A stretch of 64,000 nucleotides of DNA from Polytrichum commune. Lineage: Eukaryota > Streptophyta > Polytrichopsida > Polytrichales > Polytrichaceae. The stretch is taken from positions 24,676,001 through 24,740,000 of the forward strand of contig OX485809.1 of NCBI GenBank assembly GCA_950295325.1, written 5' to 3'. The translations under genes and the position numbers were made by a program. The notes beneath the pieces are model-generated. The model saw nothing but the letters and a program-made list of their open reading frames with translations, was not told where the DNA came from and did no database searches. The stretch's first letter is position 1. Each line of letters starts with the position of its first letter. This document shows positions 54,973 to 63,165 of the stretch, in pieces.

Positions 54973-57108
54973 ATGGTGCAAACTAGGAGCCGATATTATC
55001 GATCTCCATCACCAGATTACTTGGAGGACGTGCATACCACAAATCTTGAGCCAGAGGTAGATACCAACGAGGCTTTTGAGCCTATTTCGGCGTTGGACAC
55101 TACTAGTAGGCTTCGGATTTGGAGTGTCGGCACGTTCGACGAAATGGAGGACGATCGCCACAATTCAGTGCGTGATCGGTTTTCAGGTCGAGCTGGGGGC
55201 ATTTCCTTGCCCGATTGGAAACTCCGGTTTCGTACCTGGATTAAGGAGAAACGCCAAAGGTCTTCCAATTTCAATGATTGGTATGCCTTTGAACTTCTGC
55301 CTGAACATTTGGAGTATGAGGCACTCCAAACTTATGAACGCTGGACAGAGGGTCATCAACGACAACTTCGGGAGGTGGAGCAGTATTGGGAGGCTCGGGT
55401 TGAGCTCGTTTCAACCCTTAAGGATGGGGCGGTTGCTACCTTAGCTCCACCCACCTTAAAGGAGGAGGAATCGCCGGCGGAGTCTAAGGACACGGAACTG
55501 GCACTTGGGCCAATGGTGGCTAGCAGTAGCACGGCAACCCTTTCACGGGTGGCACGTGCTACACAGGCAGCATTGACGGTTGTTGGTCCACCACCTCCGT
55601 TTAATCCCCTTATTGAATTTGTCGCACATTTGGAAGTGGAGTATGGTGGGTTTCGGCGAGACCAGATGCAGCGCATCCAGGATTTCCGCCGAGAGAAGGA
55701 TGATACTCCACGAACCATGTATACGCGATTCGCGCGATTTGCTGTGGAGTCGGGAGGTATTTTTGCTGAGAGTCAGCTTGTTAAAATCTTTTTGTCTAAG
55801 ATTGACAAGCGGCTACTTGAGTTGGCATCACCTCGGATTATCCTCGACTACGAGGGCCGAGCTACGCTTGCACAAGCGTTTGCCGTGGTTGAGAGATGTG
55901 ATCGGGCTCTTTGCCAACATTATGCCACGGATATGGTATCTTGGATGACAGAGAGTCTGAAACCAAGAAGAATTGTCACAGCTACTAGTAGTTTAGCTGA
56001 GACTCAACCCGTCAAGGAACAAAAGATTTTGCATTGTTGTGGTTATGGAGAAGCTGGTCATTCGAAGAATGATCCCAATTGTCCTAAGAAGAAGAAAACT
56101 CAGCCTTTGGGAAAATTAAAACAAAAGATGGAACCAGTAAAGGCAGGGGACAATTCTAAGAAGAAACAATTGAAATGTAACCATTGTGGTGGCACTAATC
56201 ACGATGTGGATCATTGTTTCCAACTTCATCCTGAGATGCGGCCTGCCAGTTATGTCACTGGAAAGTCTCCAAGGGAGCAGAGTCTTGAGGCTAAGGTAGC
56301 AGAGTTTGAACAAAAGCTCAAATTTTCTGCATCTTTTGCTCAAATTTCTGAGCCGCATGTGGGTGGTGGCACCTCGGGTTCGGACATGTATATGTTTGGA
56401 GCAGCTGGAGAGGTGGTGGCGGCGGCTTCTACTCGCTCACAAACATTGGCAGATGTAGTGGCTTCCACGAGTGGTGGTAGCAACGAGGTGCTACATCTTC
56501 GCCATGTCGGACCAGCTGATCAAATTGGTCAAGCACGTTTACCTCTTTCATTTGGATTGGTAGACACCACTGTTGTTGGGGCTAAAAACCCTATACCTTT
56601 GAGAGATGGGGATTCCATCTCGAAGGATGTTACGCAGGCATTGGCATATAAAATTCTCCATATGCCAATTTTCTCGGGTTCGGAATTTATGGCTTCGGAT
56701 TTCAAGCCTGCTGCAGTTTTTCATTTAGCTGGGAGAATGTTAGAAGGTAAGGCGGATTTGCCATCCCTTCAAGTATCCCAAGCTGTGGTTGACGTACCTG
56801 TGGCTGAGGAGGTGGAGGACTTAGCCAATTTGCGAGCGAATCTTGCGGATGCGGCGATCATTGCTTTTGGTAAGCAAACTGATATTCCTCCAGCGTTAAT
56901 TTCAGCAGTGGATACGTCATTTTCGAATTATGCGTCGGGAGCATCATATCTTGCAGACATTTCTGCAAGGCCTGCTCGCGAACGGCATAATTTGCAACCT
57001 GGAGTTGTACGGCTAATGAACGACAAATCTTTGTTTGTCGTTTCACGCACGGATATGCCCACTATCCGTGCTACACCACTGAGAGTTATGATGGATTCCG
57101 GTGCTTAA
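54973..57108 (+). CDS. gag: Gag and start of protease (retrotransposon)
   Basis: 711 codons from an ATG (MVQTRSRYYRS), with a retrotransposon Gag helical region about residues 70-330. There are two zinc knuckles at about residues 354-370 and 394-410. The second is intact CX2CX4HX4C (CNHCGGTNHDVDHC). The first has Tyr in place of its second Cys (codon 56044-56046, TAT), which probably disables it. A Gly/Ala-rich linker follows. The frame runs directly into the protease active site (MMDSGA, about 57091-57105) and stops at TAA 57106-57108. The same frame continues beyond the stop, so Gag and Pol were one polyprotein or this stop is new. Confidence 0.85.
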   Translation: MVQTRSRYYRSPSPDYLEDVHTTNLEPEVDTNEAFEPISALDTTSRLRIWSVGTFDEMEDDRHNSVRDRFSGRAGGISLPDWKLRFRTWIKEKRQRSSNFNDWYAFELLPEHLEYEALQTYERWTEGHQRQLREVEQYWEARVELVSTLKDGAVATLAPPTLKEEESPAESKDTELALGPMVASSSTATLSRVARATQAALTVVGPPPPFNPLIEFVAHLEVEYGGFRRDQMQRIQDFRREKDDTPRTMYTRFARFAVESGGIFAESQLVKIFLSKIDKRLLELASPRIILDYEGRATLAQAFAVVERCDRALCQHYATDMVSWMTESLKPRRIVTATSSLAETQPVKEQKILHCCGYGEAGHSKNDPNCPKKKKTQPLGKLKQKMEPVKAGDNSKKKQLKCNHCGGTNHDVDHCFQLHPEMRPASYVTGKSPREQSLEAKVAEFEQKLKFSASFAQISEPHVGGGTSGSDMYMFGAAGEVVAAASTRSQTLADVVASTSGGSNEVLHLRHVGPADQIGQARLPLSFGLVDTTVVGAKNPIPLRDGDSISKDVTQALAYKILHMPIFSGSEFMASDFKPAAVFHLAGRMLEGKADLPSLQVSQAVVDVPVAEEVEDLANLRANLADAAIIAFGKQTDIPPALISAVDTSFSNYASGASYLADISARPARERHNLQPGVVRLMNDKSLFVVSRTDMPTIRATPLRVMMDSGA

Positions 57109-57669
57109 CCGGTTATGATTGGCAAAAGACTTGCTGACAGTCTTGGATTGACGCCAGCAAGCTTGGATCCTTGTCCATTTACTATTGTGACTTCAGTAGG
57201 GGACACTGAACGTGCAACAGGTTACACCAAGACACCTCTACGTTTGATTTTTCATGTGGGGGCAGGGCCTACTTACACTCATTTGTCAATGAAGTGTGTT
57301 GTTACTAATGCTACCAACTATGATATATTTGTTGGTCAGCAAGCTCTTTACCCACTTGGCTTTGGTTTGGATAATTAGACGGAAGAGGCATGGATTAGAC
57401 CGGGATGGTCCACTGGAGATGGCAGGAAGGAATTTATTCCCGTCACATTTGCAGCCACTGCTATGACTATGGTTGCGGAGGCAATGTTTGGTTGCAGCGG
57501 TTCAGTTGCAGATTTGCCTTGTGCTCCAGTTTTATTGGAGGAAACAATGAACTACACTTGTAATGCGGCAGAACAACAATTTTTACCATCTTTTCAAATT
57601 CCTGCTCGACATTTCAAGGATCCACCTCCACCATGGCGAACTCCTAAGGAGTTATCCGACCATTATTAA
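57091..57669 (+). CDS. Retroviral-type aspartic protease and linker (retrotransposon), interrupted
   Basis: Continues the Gag frame after the TAA at 57106. The D-S-G active site comes just before it, then GKRLADSLGL, and NYDIFVGQQALYPLGFG ends the protease fold (the last part resembling the flap-to-ILG region of gypsy proteases). Further in-frame stops lie at 57376-57378 (TAG) and 57667-57669 (TAA). The linker to the methyltransferase is hydrophilic. Confidence 0.75.
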
Positions 57670-57675
57670 CACATT

Positions 57676-58704
57676 GTGGCGGATTTGGAGCTTGGAGAGG
57701 CACCTCCAACTTCATCCTCATTTTCTTTTGCTCAATCCATTCGTTGGCAACCATCACCTGAAGGTATTGTCATTGTGGAGATCTTTGGAGGCATTGGCAC
57801 AGGTTTGGCGGTAGTGTTGGAAGCTGGAATTACAGTTTGGCGATATATTCATGTGGACATTGGGTATGCAGCCAACAGAGCCGTCCGACACCACATCCAA
57901 CAATTGTTGTTGAGATACCTCGCACAATTGTCAGCCTCTGCCATTCATGGATGTTGTGGTCAACTTCCTCAAGATGTCACTATGATTAGTGATGAGGATT
58001 TGAGAAGGTTGGGCCACGTGGATTTGATTATTGCAGGATGGCCTTGTCAAGGCCATTCGCAGGCAGGAACTGGCCAGGGATTGGATGACCCTAGGTCTAG
58101 TTTGTTTGCGGATTTGATGCGATTGACACAATGGTGGTTTACCCACCAATCAACTCCGCCAAGGTACATTTTCGAAAATGTACCATTATTGGGTGATACC
58201 CGGCACAAAGTGGTGAAGGATGGTGAGTACATTAACCAAATTCTAGGTACTCCAACATTTATGGATGCTGCATCTTTGGGATCCTTTGCTCATCGGCCTC
58301 GTTGGTTTTGGACCAACTTGGTATCACCTCGGGTGCTTTCAGCGGCGATTGCCCGCATTCCCCGCCTTATGGATCGCAAGGTGGATGACATTTTAGATGA
58401 TCATCGTGTTTCCTTGGCAATTACCAAGGATGACACCTTGTCATTTGTATTAATTAACAAGGTGGGCATTCCGAGAGGTGCACTACCTACTTTTGTGACA
58501 TATCCACAGTCTTTTGCATTTCGATCTCGTGGACCTGGCATGGTTTGGGATTCAAAATCCCAAACTTACGAGGAGCCTACGGCAAATGAGCGGGAACGCG
58601 CCATGGGTTTTCTTACAGGTACCACGGCTGCTCACGGGCTTCAGGAAGGTCAGAGACGTTTCCTATTGGGCAAGCTATGGATCTTAATAGCATTGTGTGG
58701 ATAA
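57676..58704 (+). CDS. C5 cytosine DNA methyltransferase domain within the retrotransposon polyprotein
   Basis: Same frame as Gag and protease. C5-MTase motifs appear in order: motif I EIFGGIGTGL (about 57778-57807, AdoMet binding), motif IV GWPCQGHSQ with catalytic Cys codon 58045-58047, motif VI ENV (58174-58182), motif VIII RPR (58294-58302), a region of about 100 residues for target recognition, then an ERERAMGF/GTT motif (about 58588-58620) and a FLLGK...MDLNS stretch at the position of motif X. The domain is compact, about 330 aa, with no other regulatory domain. A one-base loss near 58672-58674 moves the end of the domain to the next frame (from 58677). All catalytic residues are present. 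Cytosine methyltransferases in retrotransposons have been described from a charophyte alga and dinoflagellates; this is a plant-like genomic setting. Confidence 0.9.
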   Translation: MADLELGEAPPTSSSFSFAQSIRWQPSPEGIVIVEIFGGIGTGLAVVLEAGITVWRYIHVDIGYAANRAVRHHIQQLLLRYLAQLSASAIHGCCGQLPQDVTMISDEDLRRLGHVDLIIAGWPCQGHSQAGTGQGLDDPRSSLFADLMRLTQWWFTHQSTPPRYIFENVPLLGDTRHKVVKDGEYINQILGTPTFMDAASLGSFAHRPRWFWTNLVSPRVLSAAIARIPRLMDRKVDDILDDHRVSLAITKDDTLSFVLINKVGIPRGALPTFVTYPQSFAFRSRGPGMVWDSKSQTYEEPTANERERAMGFLTGTTAAHGLQEGQRRFLLGKLWILIALCG

Positions 58705-59069
58705 TTGGAATTTGTCTTGCTGCTCAACAACGTATGGATGACCAATTGCTTACTCTGAGGGCAGAGAACAATGGTCAGAGGGCAATGGAGTTGCAATCCA
58801 AGGATCACATTGAGGTCAATGACACCGAGAGATTATTTCCTTTGAAACTTCATGTTGCGGAAGAGCTTCGAGCCCAACGTGTTTTTTCGGCTTTGGCCCA
58901 AGAGTTTGGGAAGTTGGAGGCCCATAAAATGTTTCCACCTCTATTTCTTGGTGATACTTCATATGTGGGTAGCTATTTAGCTACCCAAACTGATTGTAGT
59001 GGAGAGGATACACATTTGGATTCAAGTGCAGATGATGGGGGCAAAGGTGTTGCCCTCTCCACGGACTAG
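58677..59069 (+). CDS. End of methyltransferase domain and linker to RT (frameshifted)
   Basis: 130 codons in the frame used by the rest of Pol. The first 20 (MDLNSIVWIIGICLAAQQR) complete the methyltransferase C terminus. The remainder is a hydrophilic linker (KLHVAEELRAQRVFSALAQE) leading to the RT. It stops at TAG 59067-59069, after which the same frame continues. Confidence 0.7.
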   Translation: MDLNSIVWIIGICLAAQQRMDDQLLTLRAENNGQRAMELQSKDHIEVNDTERLFPLKLHVAEELRAQRVFSALAQEFGKLEAHKMFPPLFLGDTSYVGSYLATQTDCSGEDTHLDSSADDGGKGVALSTD

Positions 59070-59081
59070 CAATCACAGGCT

Positions 59082-60460
59082 ATGCTGGCACCAAATGGCA
59101 ATCCTTCTATGAAGAAGGAAACCACGGAGTTTGACGATTGGCCAATTGAAGTGGGGCCAAAGCTTACTGGTGCCGAAACACGAAAGGTACGGGCATTTAT
59201 TCGCTCTTACCGTAATTGTTTTGCCTTTAGTCTTCATGATCTTGAAGGATATAAAGGTAAACCTGTTCGTATTCAACTCGAGGACGACCACCCTATTTTC
59301 AGACGGCCGTACAGACTTAGTACCTCTGAAAGGTTGGGTGTTCAAACTCGATGTCAAGAGTTATTGGAAGCGGAATTGATTGAACTCTCCAATGGAGAGT
59401 ATGCTTGTGCCACGGTTATGCCGTCAAAAAATGATATCTTTGGCAACTGGACGGAAAAATGGATGTGTGGTGATTATCGTCTAGTCAACCGTAAGACTAA
59501 GTCGGATCGATATCCAATGCCGATGCCGGAGGAGTTGTTTGATGCACTGGGATTTTCTAGAATCTTCAGCACTCTGGATTTAAGGTCTGGTTATCACCAA
59601 TTACCTTTGTTGTTGGGTGATCGGGTGAAGACCGCATTTTGGGGAATTGATAAAGATGGCAATGATCAACTTTATCATTGGAAATTTTTGCCATTTGGTC
59701 TCAAGAATGCACCAGCTGAATTTCAGCGGGTAATGGACCAATTATTGGCTGGTTTGCCGTTTGCTAGATGTTACATTGATGATGTTATCATCTTTAGTAA
59801 TAGTCCACAGGATCATGTGAGACATTTGCAAGCGGTATTTGAACGACTTCAACAGTGGGGACTCCGTTTACATCATGGAAAATGTAAGTTTTTCCATGAT
59901 CAATTGCCCTATTTAGGCCACATGATTGTTTATGGCGGTCTTGGTGTGCAACAGGCGAAGGTGGATGCTTTGCACAAAATTCCCGCACCTAGTGATGTAC
60001 GACGGCTTCGTGCATTTCTAGGATTGGCAAATTATTATAGGAGGTTTGTCAAAAACTTTATTTTGATTGCCAAACCTCTTACCATTCTCACGGGGAAAGA
60101 CCAACCATGGATTTGGAGTCGGGAACAACAACAGGCATTTGATACATTGAAGCAGAGGCTCGGTTCAGCGCCAGTGCTTTGACGCCCGGATGTGTCTAGA
60201 GCTTTTCAATTGCACACGGATTGGAGTGCAGTGGGATTGGGAGCGGTATTGACACAGAAAGATGAAGAGGGAAAAAAATATGTGGTGGTTTATGCATCTA
60301 GAAGCAATAATAGTGCTGAATCTAATTATTCTTCTTATGAAGGCGAGGCCTTGGCGGCCGTTTGGGCCATTGCACATTTTCGACCGTATTTATATGGGCA
60401 AAAGTTTACTTTGGTGACTGATCATCAGCCTTTAAATGACTTATGGAATCAGATAAGCTC
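59082..60460 (+). CDS. Reverse transcriptase and RNase H (retrotransposon)
   Basis: RT fingers and palm: RPYRLSTSER, DYRLVNRKTKSDRYPMP, FSTLDLRSGYHQL, FLPFGLKNAPAEFQ, the catalytic YIDD at 59772-59783, and LGHMI then FLGLANYYRRFVKNF in the thumb/connection. A TGA at 60180-60182 interrupts the frame. RNase H follows with its acidic residues in HTDWSAVGLGA, SYEGEALAAVWAI and VTDHQPL. The frame breaks at about 60440-60460, where a short segment also appears to be missing before the C-terminal RNase H part (EVVHRAGIANLDADGLSR) in the next frame. Confidence 0.88.
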
Positions 60461-61768
60461 ACCGGGAAACTTCAGGAATATGATTTTGAAGTTGTTCACC
60501 GAGCAGGAATTGCCAACTTGGATGCAGATGGATTGTCTCGCAATCCAAGTCCTTCAGATGAGGATTTAACTGAAGCCAGGTGGCATGGAGATTGTGATCG
60601 TGAGGCAGTGCCAGGTTGGCATGCTGCCACATATCTTACAATGATGTCGGGATTGGCTGCTGAGATCCTTGTAAAAGAGCAAGATGAGGAGGTTGATAAA
60701 TCTCTCATTGTTAGTGATGTGTGGGAAGACCAGGCAGTCTTGCACAAACTTCAACAAGGGATATTTCCTCTTGGACTATCTGCTATGGAGCGAGATAGAG
60801 TTAGTCACCGGATAACAAGGTTTCGTTGGGCAAACAGCTTGTTATTTCGTGTGTGGCCGAACGGAACGAGGCGCATCGTTCCAAGGCCAGATCAAAGAGC
60901 TTCTTTGGCGCGGCAAGTGCACGAGGAACTTGGATATTTTAGAGTGCGAAGGACGCACTCTATGTTGCGCAACCAATATTGGTGGACTGGTATGTATCAA
61001 CAGGTTGCCACTTATGTTTCTCGGTGTGAAGTATGTGACCGGGTCAAGTCAAATTTTAATACTTTGTCACCTCAACTTCAGCCTTTACCTATTATGGGCT
61101 TGGGATATCGTTGGTCTTTGGATTTTGCCGGACCGCTTACTATCACTCCATGTGGTTCCAAGTATGTGCTTGTGATGGTGGAGCATTTTAGTAAGTGGAT
61201 TGAACTCGTGGCTCTTCCCCAAAATTCCTCAGAATTGGCGGCTATGGCATTTCTTGATCGAGTTTTGGCACGGTTTGGAGCACCTGCAGAGATGTTGACG
61301 GATCAAGGGAGAGAATTCCTTGGATCTTTCGAGACTTTGTGTACCAAGGCTTTGATTGATCATCGGATAACTTCCAGAGATCACCTTGAGGCAAATGGCT
61401 TAGCTGAACGAGTTGTTCAGACGGTTAAGCGCGGTTTGCGGAAGTATGGATTGCTTCATGGCAACCATCGCGATTGGGACTTGATGTTACCATGGATAGC
61501 AATGGGTTATCGTTTCAGCAGGCAAGCATCTTTGGCATCCTATAGTCCTTACCAACTCTTGTATGGACGGGAACCAATTTTACCTAGCTCGGTGCGAGAG
61601 AAATTGGCTCCCGTGGTAAACTTGGATGATCCAGATGTTTGGGCTCAATGTCTTCATGACCGACCAACGTTCTTCCAAAAAGCCATGCCTATGGCTATGG
61701 AGAACTTAAATATTGCTCAACATTGTGATACATTACGGTATGCCCGGATCCGCAGTGGAGCTTATTGA
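60443..61768 (+). CDS. End of RNase H and integrase (retrotransposon)
   Basis: After the RNase H tail comes an HHCC zinc-binding domain (HEELGYF...TH, then CEVCD at about 61025-61039) and a DDE core: SLDFAGPL, LTDQGREF and, 35-40 residues on, EANGLAERVVQT. YSPYQLLYGREP follows, resembling the GPY/F-containing C-terminal region. The frame ends at TGA 61766-61768 and continues beyond it with a further TAA at 61811-61813. Confidence 0.88.
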   Translation: MESDKLTGKLQEYDFEVVHRAGIANLDADGLSRNPSPSDEDLTEARWHGDCDREAVPGWHAATYLTMMSGLAAEILVKEQDEEVDKSLIVSDVWEDQAVLHKLQQGIFPLGLSAMERDRVSHRITRFRWANSLLFRVWPNGTRRIVPRPDQRASLARQVHEELGYFRVRRTHSMLRNQYWWTGMYQQVATYVSRCEVCDRVKSNFNTLSPQLQPLPIMGLGYRWSLDFAGPLTITPCGSKYVLVMVEHFSKWIELVALPQNSSELAAMAFLDRVLARFGAPAEMLTDQGREFLGSFETLCTKALIDHRITSRDHLEANGLAERVVQTVKRGLRKYGLLHGNHRDWDLMLPWIAMGYRFSRQASLASYSPYQLLYGREPILPSSVREKLAPVVNLDDPDVWAQCLHDRPTFFQKAMPMAMENLNIAQHCDTLRYARIRSGAY

Positions 61769-61831
61769 CCTCAGGTTCGTAGATTTTCCAAGGGGGATTA
61801 TGTTTACTTGTAACGGGAGGCGCCTACGACA

Positions 61832-62170
61832 TTGGATGTCAAGGCTGGGCGCACGATTTTGCGGGTAAAAGATGTCTTGCGAAGTGGTATATTATTGCTT
61901 GAAGGCAAGGATGGACGGGAATGCCGTGAGCATTCAAAGAATTGTACTCCATGTCACCTTCCCATCGACGGCTCTGTGCATCCCGAGTTGGCGGTTGTAC
62001 CACAGGGTTTGCCTTGTTATGTTTGTGGAGAGAAGAAAGGAGCTGCAACAATGTTATTGTGCGACCAATGTCAACGTGGATGACACATGGCATATTGACA
62101 CCTCCCATTTTTATTCTTCCTTCTGGCAATTGGGTTTGTCCTCGTTGTCGGAAAGCCTCTCATTCCGTGG
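61832..62170 (+). pseudogene. Terminal PHD finger of the retrotransposon polyprotein, broken
   Basis: Continues the integrase frame. A Cys-rich run (NCTPCHLP) is followed by a C4HC3 PHD pattern: Cys codons at 62015 and 62024, then CDQC (62060-62071) and His at 62084. The residue expected to be Cys three after the His is Tyr (TAT). The frame then shifts, and TPP...PSGNWVCPRC with the last Cys pair at 62137 and 62146 lies in the next frame. TGA at 62081-62083 replaces the invariant Trp before the His. PHD fingers read histone H3 tails, so targeting of integration or of the methyltransferase to chromatin is a reasonable inference for intact relatives. Confidence 0.75.
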
Positions 62171-62514
62171 CCGTTAATGGTCATGATTGAGAATTTTGTG
62201 GATGTTTACCATATGTTTTAGTGGTGAAGTTATTATTTAGTTGGTTGGAATTTTTATGGGATTAAGACCACATTAAAAGAGTTATCCAAGAATTTAACAT
62301 TAATTGTTGAAGGCGATTAAGGATGGGGCTCACATTGCACCCAACCTACAGTTCTTGGATTACTTTGTCAATCACGAGTTTAATTCCTTCGATTACTACT
62401 ACCCAATTAAGTATGTATAGATGTAGCAACAACTTCATCATGTTCAACAACTCTACCGATGAGTGTGTTTGTTCCTAGCCGATTGGAGGGGCTCCTTATC
62501 TGCTAGTGGGGGCA
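62171..62514 (+). other. Retrotransposon 3' untranslated region with polypurine tract
   Basis: Non-coding. A purine-rich TAGTGGGGGCA at about 62504-62514 immediately precedes unit A and is the best candidate for the plus-strand primer (polypurine tract). Confidence 0.5.
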
Positions 62515-62622
62515 CTTGAAGAGGTGGTTGTTTAGCATTTTAGTTTGCTATTTTATTTTATTAATTGATGTTGACAACGACACTCGATCTGTTGTGTTTA
62601 ACGATCTTAGTTTACACGACAG
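62515..62622 (+). repeat. Unit A before the 3' LTR
   Basis: 108 bp, CTTGAAGAGGTGG...CACGACAG, repeated at 63058-63165 with two transitions. Because it follows the polypurine tract, A may really be the beginning (U3) of the LTR, with unit B as its end; A would then be missing from the 5' LTR. Confidence 0.7.
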
Positions 62623-62623
62623 C

Positions 62624-63056
62624 TGTCACGTGAGGTGATATCGGGGGCTAAGTTACGTCAATTTAGGAGTAAATGGATTCCATTAGGAGTCCGTGTGTGT
62701 TGGGATGAGTAACGGACTCCATTGGGAGTCCTAGTTAGTTGTTCATCCACTCCATGGATGAACTCCACATAGGATTGGGGTTGTATGGAGAGGAAGGCCT
62801 CTTGACTTGCCATTGTTGTCAAGTCAAGTCTTGTGAGTGTGTTTTGAGAGAGAGAGAGAGCTTGTTGTTGCTTTCTCATGGCTATGGTGTAGTAGATTAT
62901 GAGTAAAGCCTTTGCATTCTTTCTCCCCCACTTGCACTCTTGGATTCTCCCTTCGTGGAGTGAGAGATAGCTTGACTCTTGTGTGTGAATTTTAGAGTTT
63001 CTTAAGCTTTGTAAGGAGACATTTTAGTTTCTTAAGCTTGGAGAGAGAAACCCTCA
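62624..63056 (+). repeat. 3' LTR (unit B)
   Basis: 433 bp, colinear with 53229-53663. Differences: seven transitions and a 2-bp shorter (GA)n. Flanked on both sides by unit A. Confidence 0.88.
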
Positions 63057-63057
63057 T

Positions 63058-63165
63058 CTTGAAGAGGTGGTTGTTTAGCATTTTAGTTTGTTATTTTATT
63101 TTGTTAATTGATGTTGACAACGACACTCGATCTGTTGTGTTTAACGATCTTAGTTTACACGACAG
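63058..63165 (+). repeat. Unit A after the 3' LTR
   Basis: Second copy of 62515-62622, starting one base after the LTR end. It is followed by sequence not otherwise present in the window. Confidence 0.75.

Larger units (their letters stand above)
53229..63056 (+). mobile_element. Ty3/gypsy-type LTR retrotransposon with a DNA methyltransferase and a PHD finger
   Basis: A 9.8-kb element bounded by direct repeats of 435 and 433 bp. Order of coding modules: Gag with zinc knuckle, aspartic protease, C5 cytosine methyltransferase, reverse transcriptase with YIDD, RNase H, HHCC/DDE integrase, PHD finger. The RT-RH-IN order is that of Ty3/gypsy (Metaviridae), not Ty1/copia. Reading is interrupted by at least eight stops and three frameshifts, so this copy cannot move alone. 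LTRs differ by seven transitions and one 2-bp indel by my reading, indicating recent insertion. No 5-bp target duplication is visible at the ends I chose, and no standard tRNA primer site is evident after the 5' LTR. Confidence 0.9.

Noticed and set aside
57106-57108. Gag-Pol stop as programmed readthrough or frameshift site
   Set aside because: The frame is unchanged across it, but several other equivalent stops occur further on; ordinary mutation is simpler. Intact copies would be needed to revive the idea.
57676-58704. Methyltransferase as an independent host gene
   Set aside because: It shares the frame of Gag and protease, has no introns or start of its own, and lies between protease and RT inside matching LTRs.
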